From assembly GCA_937891125.1 (NCBI GenBank), contig CALAEZ010000112.1, positions 1 to 10,795 of the forward strand: a stretch of DNA of 10,795 bases. The letters are read 5' to 3'. Origin of the DNA: an uncultured Treponema sp. (GTDB lineage: Bacteria; Spirochaetota; Spirochaetia; Treponematales; Treponemataceae). Each line of letters begins with the position of its first letter. Positions within the stretch are counted from its first letter, which is position 1. The translations under genes were made by a program, and so were the position numbers. Positions 1-7,829 of this stretch are shown one piece after another. The notes under the pieces were generated by a model. It saw nothing but the letters and a program-made list of their open reading frames with translations, did no database searches and had not been told where the DNA came from.

Positions 1-1
1 C

Positions 2-820
2 GGCGGGGAAGGCACGCAGGTCAGTCTGCGAAGGCTCAATCTCAAATGGAAAAAAATCAACGCCATTTTTGTCTCGCACACCCACGCCGACCACGTGACG
101 GGCTTACCCGGCATTATGATGCTTTCCGCGCAGGTTGATCGCACCGAGCCGCTTTATATTTATGGGCCGCCAAAAATCGCTGAATATATAGAGACCAGCC
201 GCAAAGTGCTGGATATGTACATCAACTATCCCGTGGTCGTAAAAGAAATTACCGCGCCGTGCGTCGTCCATGAAGGCGACGGCTTTTACATTCGCGCCTT
301 TCCGCTTTCGCATACCAAGACATGCGTAGGCTACACGCTGGAAGAACTTGACCGCCCCGGCGAATTTAATCCGGAAGCGGCGGCAGCACTGGGCATTCCG
401 CGCGGGCCGCTCTGGGGGCAGTTGCAGCACGGGGAAACGGTCACGCTTTTAAACGGTGCGACCGTAACGCCGGAGCAAGTGATGGGTGCAAAACGGAGCG
501 GGCGCAAATTTAGTTTTGTGACGGACACGCAGTACCTGCCCTCAATCGCAAAGGAAGTGCGCGGGTCAGACTTGCTCATCTGCGAGGGCATGTTTGCCGA
601 CGATTTAGCCGACCAGGCAAAAGAGAAAAAGCACATGACCGCGCGGCAGGCGGCGACGGTTGCCCGCGATGCAGGGGTGCGGCGCATGGCAATGATTCAC
701 TACAGCCCGCGCTACACCGACCGGGAGCTTGACATTCTGCTTAAGCAGGCGCAGGAAGTGTTCCCGGGCGCAGAGCTGAGCCGCGATCGTATGCAGATTG
801 ACATACCGTATATTGACTGA
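2..820 (+). CDS. rnz: Ribonuclease Z (tRNA 3' endonuclease), 5'-partial
   Basis: RNase Z removes the 3' trailer of precursor tRNAs in the cytoplasm using two zinc ions in a metallo-beta-lactamase fold. The gene enters from the left edge: the frame is open from base 2, and the family signature SHTHADH lies at about bases 74-94, so a GTG at 95 is internal and not the true start. The segment just upstream (GGEGTQVSLRRL) matches the usual start of the family, so only roughly 40 residues are missing. Further family marks follow in order: the exosite-arm motif GIPRGPLWGQL (about 399-431) used to grip tRNA, the metal-ligand Asp in FVTDT (about 520), CEGMF where many members have HEATF, KHMTARQAA (about 630), and the final ligand in IHYSPRY. 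It ends in TGA overlapping the next ATG by ATGA. It is markedly GC-rich compared with genes further right. The family call is very secure. Confidence 0.95.
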   Translation, partial: GGEGTQVSLRRLNLKWKKINAIFVSHTHADHVTGLPGIMMLSAQVDRTEPLYIYGPPKIAEYIETSRKVLDMYINYPVVVKEITAPCVVHEGDGFYIRAFPLSHTKTCVGYTLEELDRPGEFNPEAAAALGIPRGPLWGQLQHGETVTLLNGATVTPEQVMGAKRSGRKFSFVTDTQYLPSIAKEVRGSDLLICEGMFADDLADQAKEKKHMTARQAATVARDAGVRRMAMIHYSPRYTDRELDILLKQAQEVFPGAELSRDRMQIDIPYID

Positions 821-1563
821 TGAACGATATAGTAATTGCGCTTGAAAACGTTACGAAAAGCTATTCTAAAAAGAATGCGCCCGCCGTCCAGGGCTTTTCA
901 ATGCAGTGCCGAAGAGGAACGGTGACCGGGCTTTTAGGGCTGAACGGAGCCGGAAAGACGACGGTGCTGAAGGCTGTCTGTGCGCGTCACTTTGCAACAA
1001 GCGGCGCGGTTACTATCTGCGGCGTTGACGCAGCCGCAGAGCCTGAGGCGGTGCGCATGCTTACCGGCTTTGTAAGCGAGCAGTCCGTGCTCCCCGGCGA
1101 ATATTCTGTAAGCGAGTATCTTTTCATGCGCTCCGCATTGTTTGGGCTTTCAGGCAGTGCGCAGAAAGCAGCGGTAGAGCGCGTGACCGCACAATGCGCG
1201 CTCGATGACGTTACAAAGCAGAAAATCCGCTCGCTTTCCAAGGGATTTTTAGAGCGCGTAAACTTTGCGCAGGCGCTTGTGCATAATCCGCCGGTGCTCG
1301 TGCTTGATGAGCCTGCAAGCGGCTTAGATCCCGCTCAGATTGTACGCATGCGCGCGCTTGTAAAGCAGCTGCTTCCCGAGCACACGGTGCTGCTTTCGAC
1401 GCATTTAATGCAGGAAGTCGATGCGCTCTGCGATACGGTGTATATTTTGCATAAAGGAAGCTGTGTTGCGCATGGAACCGCGCTTGAAATAGTAGCCGCC
1501 ACGCACACAAGCTCTTTAGAAGAAGCTTTTTTTGCGCTCACGGGGAGTAAAGAATCGCTATGA
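820..1563 (+). CDS. ABC transporter ATP-binding protein, GldA/NatA/CcmA type
   Basis: This 247-residue cytoplasmic ATPase powers an ABC-2/Gld-type membrane transporter. All nucleotide-binding motifs are present: Walker A GLNGAGKTT (residues 40-48), a Q-loop region around VSEQSVLPGEYS, the signature LSKGFLERV (139-147, with LSKG in place of LSGG, as is common in GldA- and NatA-like ATPases), Walker B VLVLDEP (159-165), D-loop SGLDP (167-171) and switch His195 in STHLMQ. It looks catalytically complete. The ATG overlaps the stop of RNase Z (ATGA) and no clear Shine-Dalgarno precedes it, which suggests translational coupling. Its own stop overlaps the start of the permease-GldG fusion in the same way, so the fusion is its obvious membrane partner. 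The substrate cannot be read from the sequence. I leave the symbol blank because gldA is a name from gliding Bacteroidetes. Confidence 0.93.
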   Translation: MNDIVIALENVTKSYSKKNAPAVQGFSMQCRRGTVTGLLGLNGAGKTTVLKAVCARHFATSGAVTICGVDAAAEPEAVRMLTGFVSEQSVLPGEYSVSEYLFMRSALFGLSGSAQKAAVERVTAQCALDDVTKQKIRSLSKGFLERVNFAQALVHNPPVLVLDEPASGLDPAQIVRMRALVKQLLPEHTVLLSTHLMQEVDALCDTVYILHKGSCVAHGTALEIVAATHTSSLEEAFFALTGSKESL

Positions 1564-3821
1564 AGCCTTCACTGTTCTTTTCTACTTGGAAACAAGCTGT
1601 TATAGCACTGTTTATTACGCCCTTGTGCTCTGCCGCGCTTATGGTACTGGTTGTCGTTCCGTCGGCTACCTTTTTTCTCTCTTTTTTTACCGTGCAGGCT
1701 TCTGCTGAATTACGCCCTTTTTTTGTAAGTATTCCTGCCGTTTCTGTGCTTGTACTACCGCTTCTTGTCTTTCGGCTTCGCTCATGTATTACCGATGATT
1801 CTCTTCCTGTCTTTCCATTTATAAAGCTTTTTGCGCTTTCCCTTGCTGCGCTTTGTGCATATCTTGTAGCACTTATTCTGCTGCTGGCAATACCGTTTTG
1901 CGTGCAATCCTTTGGCGATGTGGAGCCTGGACAGCTTTTTACGGGGTATAGCTGCATACTTCTCTATGGACTTACTGCAATAGCGCTGTGCATTTGTTTG
2001 TTTTCGTTTTTTCCTGCACATCCTGCCGTTGCGCTGCTTTTTTCAATGCTTTTTCTGACGCTTGCTCACACAATTCATCTGCTCGGGCAATTTCTTAGAC
2101 CTCAAGGCGTGCTTGCTTTTTTTGTACAGAACGTGAGCTTTTCGTGGCATTTTGATGCTGCTGGAAAAGGAATTTTTGATACGCGCGATGTGTTTTTTTA
2201 TGTGTTTGCAACATTTTTGCTGCTACTCATGGCAACCATTGCTGAGTATCATCGTACGGGCCGCACCTGCAAGCGTATACATGTGCTTCTTTTAGCGAGC
2301 ATAGTTGTGTGTGGGAGCATAGCAAGCTACCGACTGTACGCTCGGGTTGATTTTACCTCTTCGCGCCGTTACAGTGTGTCAGCGGTAAGCCGGCAGCTGT
2401 GCTTGCAGATTGAAGAGCCACTTCGCATTACGTATTACCGCTCAAATGAGCTTGTTTCTGCATATCAAGCAACGCAAGATATTGCCGAATATCTTACTTC
2501 GTATGCACAGCTCAGTCGTAACATTTCGTTTGAAGTAAAAAAAACGAGACAACAGGAAATCCAACACCTCCAATCGCGTGGCGTGAACGGAACACAGTTA
2601 CGCATTACAAAAAATGGGCGAACGGAATACGTGACGGTGTATTCGACAATCATACTTGATTATCTTGACTCAGAGCTTATTTTACCGCTTGTGCTTTCAA
2701 CAGAAACGCTAGAATATGATATAACTCGGCGAATCCAGGAGCTTGTGTCAGGAGTAACACGAGCCGTCTATGTGGTAATCGGAAATGGATTATCACAAGA
2801 CGTAGAGACAGGGTATGGATATGTTTTGCCCTATTTAGAAAGAATGGGCTTTACCCCTCATGCGCTTTTACCTTCTGAGCTTCCCGCTTTTTTAGAGCAT
2901 TCTCTCCCAGAAAAAAGCGTCTTGCTGGTGCTTGGCTCATCTGCATTTACCGAAGAAGAGGCGTATGTATTAGAGCACCTTATAAAAGACGGCGTTCCTG
3001 CACTCATTGAAACAAGCCCGTATACTGTTGCTATTTCAGATGACTGGACCATTACAAAAAATGCACAGGATGCACTTATTCCTGCATTACGCGCATGGGG
3101 CTTTGCCTTTGAAAATGCGCTTGCGCAGGATATTTCCTGTTTTCCGCTTTCTCTCCAAAGTGGAAATGGGGGAAGCGCAGAGTACCAGACGGTTAATTAT
3201 CCACAATGGATTTCACTCATGCCTCAAAAGGCAAGCCCGCAAGGAATGACGCTTTTTTGGCCAAGCCCACTTTCGCTCTACGGCGATGCAACAGCGTTGC
3301 TTGTTACCTCTCCGTATGCATGGCTCCAACATGAGGCAGCGCATAGCACTGCTCAAGAGGATTTGTTTATTACAAATCCATTTTTGCTTGCAAAAACAGC
3401 ATCTGAAGCAGGAGCTACCGCCCAAAGCCTCATTCTTGCCGCACGCTTAGATGATGGAAGCGGAAGTGGCTTGCTGCATGGCTACTTTGATGCGGGCGTT
3501 AGCCGTTCCCGTGTTACTGTTATTGCTGACCAGTATGCGTTAAACTCGCTTATGACTGCGTATATTTCTCATGCATCTGCAGGTGATTTTAGAAATTATG
3601 ATTTTATGACAAGCGAATTGCTCCATCTCAGAGGTGAAGACGCATTTGCTGCTTTGCTTCAAAAGAAAAGTGTCGCTAAGACGCTGTATAAGCTTTCTGA
3701 TGAAGAAGCCTTTAGCAGTGAAAAAAAACGTACGCTCGTGTTTGTCTTTGCCGTACTTCCCTTGCTTATAATTATGCTACAGGTGGCTGTTTCCATCCGC
3801 CGCCGCTCTGTTTCGGAGTAA
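1560..3821 (+). CDS. Fused ABC permease (GldF-like) and GldG-family auxiliary domain
   Basis: This 753-residue membrane protein reads as two proteins in one. Residues about 14-227 hold six hydrophobic segments (roughly 14-43, 55-73, 90-113, 127-150, 155-175, 209-227), as in an ABC-2/GldF permease. A seventh (241-258) matches the usual N-terminal anchor of GldG. It is followed by the GldG-type phrase RVDFTSSRRYSVS (262-274), EEPLRITYY, then VYVVIGNG (403-410) and VLLVLGSS (454-461), which fit the two sheet strands of the ABC_transp_aux domain. A final helix (about 725-744) ends in an Arg-rich tail. The large middle domain should lie outside the cytoplasmic membrane. The start overlaps the ATPase stop; a GGGGAG at 1542-1547 is 12 bases upstream, rather far, so coupling is likely. 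GldF-GldG fusions occur in other bacteria, including spirochaetes to my recollection. The gene is AT-richer than RNase Z upstream. Substrate unknown. Confidence 0.85.
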   Translation: MKPSLFFSTWKQAVIALFITPLCSAALMVLVVVPSATFFLSFFTVQASAELRPFFVSIPAVSVLVLPLLVFRLRSCITDDSLPVFPFIKLFALSLAALCAYLVALILLLAIPFCVQSFGDVEPGQLFTGYSCILLYGLTAIALCICLFSFFPAHPAVALLFSMLFLTLAHTIHLLGQFLRPQGVLAFFVQNVSFSWHFDAAGKGIFDTRDVFFYVFATFLLLLMATIAEYHRTGRTCKRIHVLLLASIVVCGSIASYRLYARVDFTSSRRYSVSAVSRQLCLQIEEPLRITYYRSNELVSAYQATQDIAEYLTSYAQLSRNISFEVKKTRQQEIQHLQSRGVNGTQLRITKNGRTEYVTVYSTIILDYLDSELILPLVLSTETLEYDITRRIQELVSGVTRAVYVVIGNGLSQDVETGYGYVLPYLERMGFTPHALLPSELPAFLEHSLPEKSVLLVLGSSAFTEEEAYVLEHLIKDGVPALIETSPYTVAISDDWTITKNAQDALIPALRAWGFAFENALAQDISCFPLSLQSGNGGSAEYQTVNYPQWISLMPQKASPQGMTLFWPSPLSLYGDATALLVTSPYAWLQHEAAHSTAQEDLFITNPFLLAKTASEAGATAQSLILAARLDDGSGSGLLHGYFDAGVSRSRVTVIADQYALNSLMTAYISHASAGDFRNYDFMTSELLHLRGEDAFAALLQKKSVAKTLYKLSDEEAFSSEKKRTLVFVFAVLPLLIIMLQVAVSIRRRSVSE

Positions 3822-3825
3822 CTGT

Positions 3826-4815
3826 ATGAAAAATACTGTAACGCATATTCTTGCGCTTGGCGCTACTGTTTCTGTTTTGGTGTGTGTGTATTCCTTCCTG
3901 CCAATCGGAAGGTATGCAACAAATCCTCATGCAATACACGCTGCGCTTATTCCCTTAGGTGAGGGCGAACCGGTTTCTGAAGCACAGATTTCTGAAATTA
4001 CAATTACGCATAAAGACGATTTTCTTTGTTTACAAAAACAGGGAACACTTTGGACGGTAACTACACATGACTATATGCTGTTGGCTAATACCGAACGGGT
4101 AGAGGCTTTTATACACGTGCTTATAAAAAAACGGAAGATGTATAAAATTTCATACAGTAACAGTGGTGTTTCGGTTGATGTCGATAATTTTAGACTAAGC
4201 ATTGGGTTTGGTGAGAAAAATGACACGGGATATCCTGTGAATAATGATAAAAAAAATATAAACATGTCTAAAAATGTGTACGTATTTACTACTGCCGATT
4301 CGTTAGCTTCCCCCGTTGTTCAACTTGACTGGCTTAAAGGTGCTTTTAGCATAGAGCGTGATATTTCTCCGTATTGCACGCTTGATGCTCGTTTTTTTGC
4401 CTCTGATGCATTTTTCTGGGGTATTTCCACGCCAATAGCTGTTTCTGGCTCTCTGCGAACTGATTCGATGGCGTATACCGTTTCTCTTGATGAAGCTACT
4501 GCCGATTTTGAAAGCCGCTCTCATGCATTGCTTTCGCTTCGGCATGGAGGACTGCTACCGCTAGCAGACGAGCTTCACGGAACGGCTGTTGCGACGCTTT
4601 CTGTTTCTGATGCAACGGGTCGTATGTGTTCTATGCAGATATATAAAAGCAATGAAGCCGCAGCAACTTTAGTGTATCAGTGTGTTTCGTGCGTGACACC
4701 TTCTCCTGCCGATGGAGAAGTAGAACGGCAAGCGCTCTCACAGTGTCGCTTCAAGACAGAGATTAGCGCATGGACGTTTAATCGGTTGTGTGAGCTGCTT
4801 AACGTGAAAAGCTGA
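3826..4815 (+). CDS. DUF4340 domain protein, membrane-anchored
   Basis: This 329-residue protein has one N-terminal hydrophobic segment (about residues 8-27) that would anchor it with the rest in the periplasm. The body shows the DUF4340 pattern: an ISEITITHKDD strand, a Leu-rich strand ending near LWTV, ADQ-like LLANTERVEAFIHVL (about 86-100), VYVFTT, and a WLKGAFSIERDI segment. DUF4340 proteins typically sit beside GldG-type ABC genes, which is the case here: only 4 bases separate it from the fusion, with GGAG at 3815-3818 seven bases before the ATG. It is therefore probably an accessory part of that transporter; no biochemical role is known to me. A Lys/Asn-rich stretch (about residues 132-151), including an 8-A run at 4249-4256, looks like a poorly conserved loop. 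The 3' end overlaps the antisense protease gene by 17 bases. Confidence 0.75.
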   Translation: MKNTVTHILALGATVSVLVCVYSFLPIGRYATNPHAIHAALIPLGEGEPVSEAQISEITITHKDDFLCLQKQGTLWTVTTHDYMLLANTERVEAFIHVLIKKRKMYKISYSNSGVSVDVDNFRLSIGFGEKNDTGYPVNNDKKNINMSKNVYVFTTADSLASPVVQLDWLKGAFSIERDISPYCTLDARFFASDAFFWGISTPIAVSGSLRTDSMAYTVSLDEATADFESRSHALLSLRHGGLLPLADELHGTAVATLSVSDATGRMCSMQIYKSNEAAATLVYQCVSCVTPSPADGEVERQALSQCRFKTEISAWTFNRLCELLNVKS

Positions 4816-5485
4816 TAAGGAGCACAAGCAGATTGTACACGCTATGGCTTATCCATGCAGAAAAAATACGTCCTGTTTGAATGGTGCAGACACGCAGTAT
4901 AATGCCGGCAACGAATGCATTGATAACACTTAAAGAGCCTGCAGCGCGGTGCGAAAGAGCAAACAGAACGATACAGAGTGCTTCGGAGAGCATACAAACT
5001 GTTTCTTTAAGCCTTGTTTCTGGTAGTAAGTATTTTATCGTATCTGGCAAGTAACGGCGGAATACTGCTTCTTCAAAAAAAGCAGCGCAGACGGTTCCGA
5101 GTATGCAGTTTATCCATTGCAAAACACTTTCGGGTGAAAGCACCACTTGCGTGACTTGTGGAAGGTGGAAAAGAAACGCAAGCAATTGAAGCACTGCGGC
5201 GGAAAGACACAGTGCGCCAAACGCTGTTAAGCTACTGCCTATATGTATGAAAATCCTAGGCATACGCGATGGTGTAGCTTCTTTCTGGGGGACATTAGAG
5301 GAAATTGCTCGCTGCTTTTTGTGTGCATACAGTACAGCCGTCATACATGCGGCATATAAAAAAGTTTGGAGTGGATATACTGGTTTTCGCGGAGTGATCA
5401 AGGCTGCGCTCGGTGTAATGAGGGGTGGCAGCACAAAAACAATAAAGATAGTCAAAAATTCTATAGCGCAAGTATGTTTTTTCAT
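4799..5485 (-). CDS. CPBP-family intramembrane metalloprotease
   Basis: This is a 228-residue polytopic membrane protein of the CPBP (Abi/CAAX-protease-like, Rce1-related) family. The three catalytic motifs are intact: E138-E139-xxx-R143 in FFEEAVFRR, F175-ALS-H179, and H214-SVY-N218. These are the residues expected to form the metal site and activate water within the membrane. Hydrophobic segments lie at about 9-30, 39-54, 80-106, 121-137, 163-178, 185-200 and 207-226. Family members include CAAX-processing enzymes, bacteriocin self-immunity proteins and regulators of membrane signalling; nothing here picks one. No bacteriocin-like small gene is visible nearby. The ATG at 5485 has no clear Shine-Dalgarno. 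It is the only gene in the window on this strand, tail-to-tail with DUF4340 (17-base overlap) and head-to-head with the PilZ gene. Confidence 0.88.
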   Translation of the reverse strand: MKKHTCAIEFLTIFIVFVLPPLITPSAALITPRKPVYPLQTFLYAACMTAVLYAHKKQRAISSNVPQKEATPSRMPRIFIHIGSSLTAFGALCLSAAVLQLLAFLFHLPQVTQVVLSPESVLQWINCILGTVCAAFFEEAVFRRYLPDTIKYLLPETRLKETVCMLSEALCIVLFALSHRAAGSLSVINAFVAGIILRVCTIQTGRIFSAWISHSVYNLLVLLISFSR

Positions 5486-5488
5486 GTA

Positions 5489-5497
5489 TGCTATGAT
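5489..5497 (+). promoter_or_regulatory. Candidate extended -10 promoter for the PilZ operon
   Basis: TGCTATGAT reads as an extended -10 element (TGn followed by TATGAT, one base off TATAAT) in the gap between the divergent protease and PilZ genes. There is no recognisable -35 at 16-18 bases upstream, which extended -10 promoters can do without. Against it, transcription would start at about 5503-5505, right on the AAGG ribosome site and leaving a leader of only about ten bases. Treat it as a weak candidate; the position, right where an operon promoter is needed, is its main support. Confidence 0.25.
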
Positions 5498-5503
5498 AAA
5501 CGC

Positions 5504-5507
5504 AAGG
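5504..5507 (+). promoter_or_regulatory. Ribosome-binding site that decides the PilZ start
   Basis: AAGG ends one base before a GTG at 5509 but seven bases before an in-frame GTG at 5515. Only the second spacing is workable for ribosome binding, so 5515 is the better start codon. The two choices differ by two residues. Confidence 0.45.
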
Positions 5508-5514
5508 TGTGAAA

Positions 5515-6654
5515 GTGTATATAGTATTAGGAATTACCGCAATAATCTTTTTTATTGTTATACGACTGCTCGTTATTTTTAAGGACAAGATAAAGTTTTA
5601 TACCATTGGGTCTGATGAAGGCTTTTTGTTTTCAGAAATCAATATGCTTTGGCGGCTTGCAAAGGAAACAAATCTTGAAGATCCGCTTGCGCTGTATGTT
5701 TCTATGCCAACGGTGAGCATGGCCATAGCAAAGCTGCTGTATGAGGCGCGACGAGATGGAACAGAAAATGCACCTCGTACGCAGAATTTTCTTTCACATC
5801 TTTATAATTTTCGTACAAAAATCAGCCTTGCGCATGATAACAAAAAAGGGCTTGAGAGTACGCGCTATCTGAATAATGGACAGCGATTGCGTATTGTTTT
5901 GCGTGGGCAGGGCGTGTTTGCTTCTCAAATCGTAAATAATGGCCGGGACATAACGATAAAAACGCCAACTCAGAATAATGTCATAAAAATTGCGGGCAGC
6001 GACTGGGTTGGAAAAATGGTCATTGTCTATCTGTGGCGGAAAGGGGATGCGCACTACGTGTTTGACTCTAAGGTAACGAGTGCAGGAATCTTTAACAGCC
6101 AGCCCGTTATTAGTCTTGCGCAAACGACAAAGCTGTTACGAACACAAAAGCGAAAATCAGTGCGTGCTACTTGTGAGCTTCCTGCTGAATTATTTTTCTT
6201 GCAGCCAGGTGAGGTTGATTATAACTCGGTTGAAACCGATGGTGGCTATAAATGCATTCTCGAAGACATTTCTGAAGATGGCGCACTCATTCGTGTTGGT
6301 GGCAAAGGTGCTAACAATGTGCGCATAAAATTGCAGTTTATGATTGGCGACACCCTTGTGATGATGTTCGGTATTGTGCGTGCCGTAGAATACAACAAGG
6401 AAATTCATCAGTCGCGCTTACATTTTGAATGTATGCATCTTGAAAAAGACATGAAAAATGCAATCTTAAGCTTTGTGTACAACGTGCTTCCGCAAAACGA
6501 GCGCGATGAGCTTGAAGCGATTGCAGGCACCGAAGAGGATGAAGGTCCTGATTCAGCGCTTGAGGTTGCAAAGCAAATGGATTTTGCTTCTGCGCTCCCC
6601 GTTACCGAAACGACCGCTGATTTGACATCAGAAGCGACACTGGAGGAGTTATGA
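5515..6654 (+). CDS. Membrane-anchored PilZ-domain c-di-GMP receptor
   Basis: This roughly 379-residue protein carries one N-terminal membrane helix (about residues 2-22), a largely charged middle region that resembles the YcgR-type N-terminal or PilZN module (about 90-205), and a PilZ domain (about 208-320). Both ligand-binding motifs of PilZ are complete: R213-K-S-V-R217 (RxxxR) and D251-I-S253-E-D-G256 (DxSxxG), so it should bind cyclic di-GMP. The C-terminus is a flexible acidic tail rich in Glu, Asp and Thr. In spirochaetes, PilZ proteins influence motility and virulence; the target of this one is not visible. The start is taken as GTG 5515 rather than GTG 5509 because of spacing to AAGG at 5504-5507; numbering follows that choice. 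Its stop overlaps the next gene by ATGA, so it is the first gene of a run of five. Confidence 0.88.
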   Translation: MYIVLGITAIIFFIVIRLLVIFKDKIKFYTIGSDEGFLFSEINMLWRLAKETNLEDPLALYVSMPTVSMAIAKLLYEARRDGTENAPRTQNFLSHLYNFRTKISLAHDNKKGLESTRYLNNGQRLRIVLRGQGVFASQIVNNGRDITIKTPTQNNVIKIAGSDWVGKMVIVYLWRKGDAHYVFDSKVTSAGIFNSQPVISLAQTTKLLRTQKRKSVRATCELPAELFFLQPGEVDYNSVETDGGYKCILEDISEDGALIRVGGKGANNVRIKLQFMIGDTLVMMFGIVRAVEYNKEIHQSRLHFECMHLEKDMKNAILSFVYNVLPQNERDELEAIAGTEEDEGPDSALEVAKQMDFASALPVTETTADLTSEATLEEL

Positions 6655-7829
6655 AAAAAATTGCGCTCTGTATACTTAGTTTTGGTCTTTTTTCATCGCT
6701 TTTTTCTGAATCCGCTTCTCAGCCGATTTCTGCTGCGCGGCGAAAATTTATAAAAGGAAGCATTGTTGATAAGACGGCTGCCGTAAAGGAAGCTGCCGGC
6801 AGCGAACCGTCTTTAGCCGAGAGCGGGCTTGATTTTGTTATTGAAAATCAAGCGTTACTCGGAAATGACCGCGATATAGCGGCTTTAGCTACCGCTTCGG
6901 TGCTTGCGCTTCCTAAAACGGTTCCAGAGGGCGTTTCTGCGCCTGCAGAATATGCTGAGCGGCTGTGCGAAAAGCTTGTGCAGGTTTTTACGCAGACAGC
7001 CGATCAGACGGTGGCAATCGCCATTATTGACAAATTAGTTCCGTTTGCAGCCGTTTCCCAGACGGCTACGGTTGTTACTGTTTTGAATACGCAGCTTACA
7101 ACGCGTGCACCTCAGCCTGCTTCGCCAGTGAGTCTTGCGCTTCTTTCGGCGCTTGACACGCTCGGAAACAGTGATTCTTTTTCGGTGGTGTATGCAATTT
7201 GGAGAAACAATCTGTGGTCGCACTATGCAGACGAGGTTGAAAAAACACTTTCCGCACTGTCGGTGCGCTGTGCTTCAGAAGCCGTAAAGGCTGTTGCAAC
7301 GGGAGATGTTGCTGAGGTCGCGAGCTATTTTGCGGTCGTAAGAAAATATGCAAAAAAATCACCTCATTTTATCGCAGAAATTGCAGAAAATGTGCTTTCT
7401 AAGACAATATATACAGTGGAGGGTTTTTCAGACGAATTAGCAGAGCTGCAGCTTTCAGCGTTATCGGTTATTGCTGAAACAAACTGGACGCGTGCTTCAA
7501 GCCTTGTCATCCGCGCATTTACGGATGCAAAAGAAAGGTACGCCGAAGGCAGGCTGACGGAAGCGCAATTTGTTGCAATCATTGCTGATGTTGCAAAATT
7601 GGCTTCGCCCGATTCTGCAGCTGCGCTCTCATCGTATCTGGCAGACCTTAACAGGAGTACGCAGGAAAATGCGGCTCCTGCCAAGTCGGTTGCACTTGCC
7701 GTTATTTCTGCATTAGGAGAGTTGGGGGACAAAACCGCCTTTGACACACTTCTGTATGTAACCTATTTGTCTTATCCCGAAGAGGTGATTCAGGCGGCTC
7801 GAGAAGCCCTTGCACACTTAAAATGGTAG
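6651..7829 (+). CDS. Secreted HEAT-like helical-repeat protein
   Basis: This 392-residue protein opens with a standard signal peptide (MKK, then a hydrophobic core to about residue 18, cleavage likely near residues 20-23) and has no lipobox cysteine, so it should be a soluble periplasmic protein. The mature part is almost all amphipathic helix, rich in Ala, Leu, Val and Glu. Two segments resemble each other and the HEAT consensus: LSALDTLGNSDSF (about 165-177) and ISALGELGDKTAFDTLL (about 352-368). HEAT-type solenoids usually serve as protein-binding scaffolds; no catalytic motif is seen. GGAGG at 6642-6646 gives a good ribosome site, and the ATG overlaps the PilZ stop. Its own stop lies inside the start of comEC (7-base overlap), so it is made together with the PilZ receptor and the DNA channel. 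The specific function is unknown. Confidence 0.7.
   Translation: MKKIALCILSFGLFSSLFSESASQPISAARRKFIKGSIVDKTAAVKEAAGSEPSLAESGLDFVIENQALLGNDRDIAALATASVLALPKTVPEGVSAPAEYAERLCEKLVQVFTQTADQTVAIAIIDKLVPFAAVSQTATVVTVLNTQLTTRAPQPASPVSLALLSALDTLGNSDSFSVVYAIWRNNLWSHYADEVEKTLSALSVRCASEAVKAVATGDVAEVASYFAVVRKYAKKSPHFIAEIAENVLSKTIYTVEGFSDELAELQLSALSVIAETNWTRASSLVIRAFTDAKERYAEGRLTEAQFVAIIADVAKLASPDSAAALSSYLADLNRSTQENAAPAKSVALAVISALGELGDKTAFDTLLYVTYLSYPEEVIQAAREALAHLKW

Noticed and set aside
798..833. TTGACA at 798-803 as a -35 box for the ABC operon
   Set aside because: No -10 element lies at 16-18 bases; the nearby TATATT (810-815) is too close and TATAGT (828-833) too far and inside the next gene.
1538..1957. 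A 139-residue - strand frame opposite the permease N-terminus
   Set aside because: The complementary strand of a strongly supported membrane-protein gene; Ser/Thr/Lys-rich low-complexity translation with no motif.
3826..3920. A lipoprotein signal in the DUF4340 protein (cysteine after VLV near residue 21)
   Set aside because: The residue before the cysteine is Val rather than a small Gly, Ala or Ser, and the hydrophobic stretch continues past it, so a plain membrane anchor fits better.
5511..5545. A - strand promoter for the protease (TTGCGG with TATATA or TATACA)
   Set aside because: The spacer is only 13-15 bases and the -35 match is poor; not enough to list.
5247..5582. A 111-residue + strand frame across the protease and PilZ starts
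   Set aside because: It is antisense to the protease, out of frame with PilZ, and has no recognisable domain.
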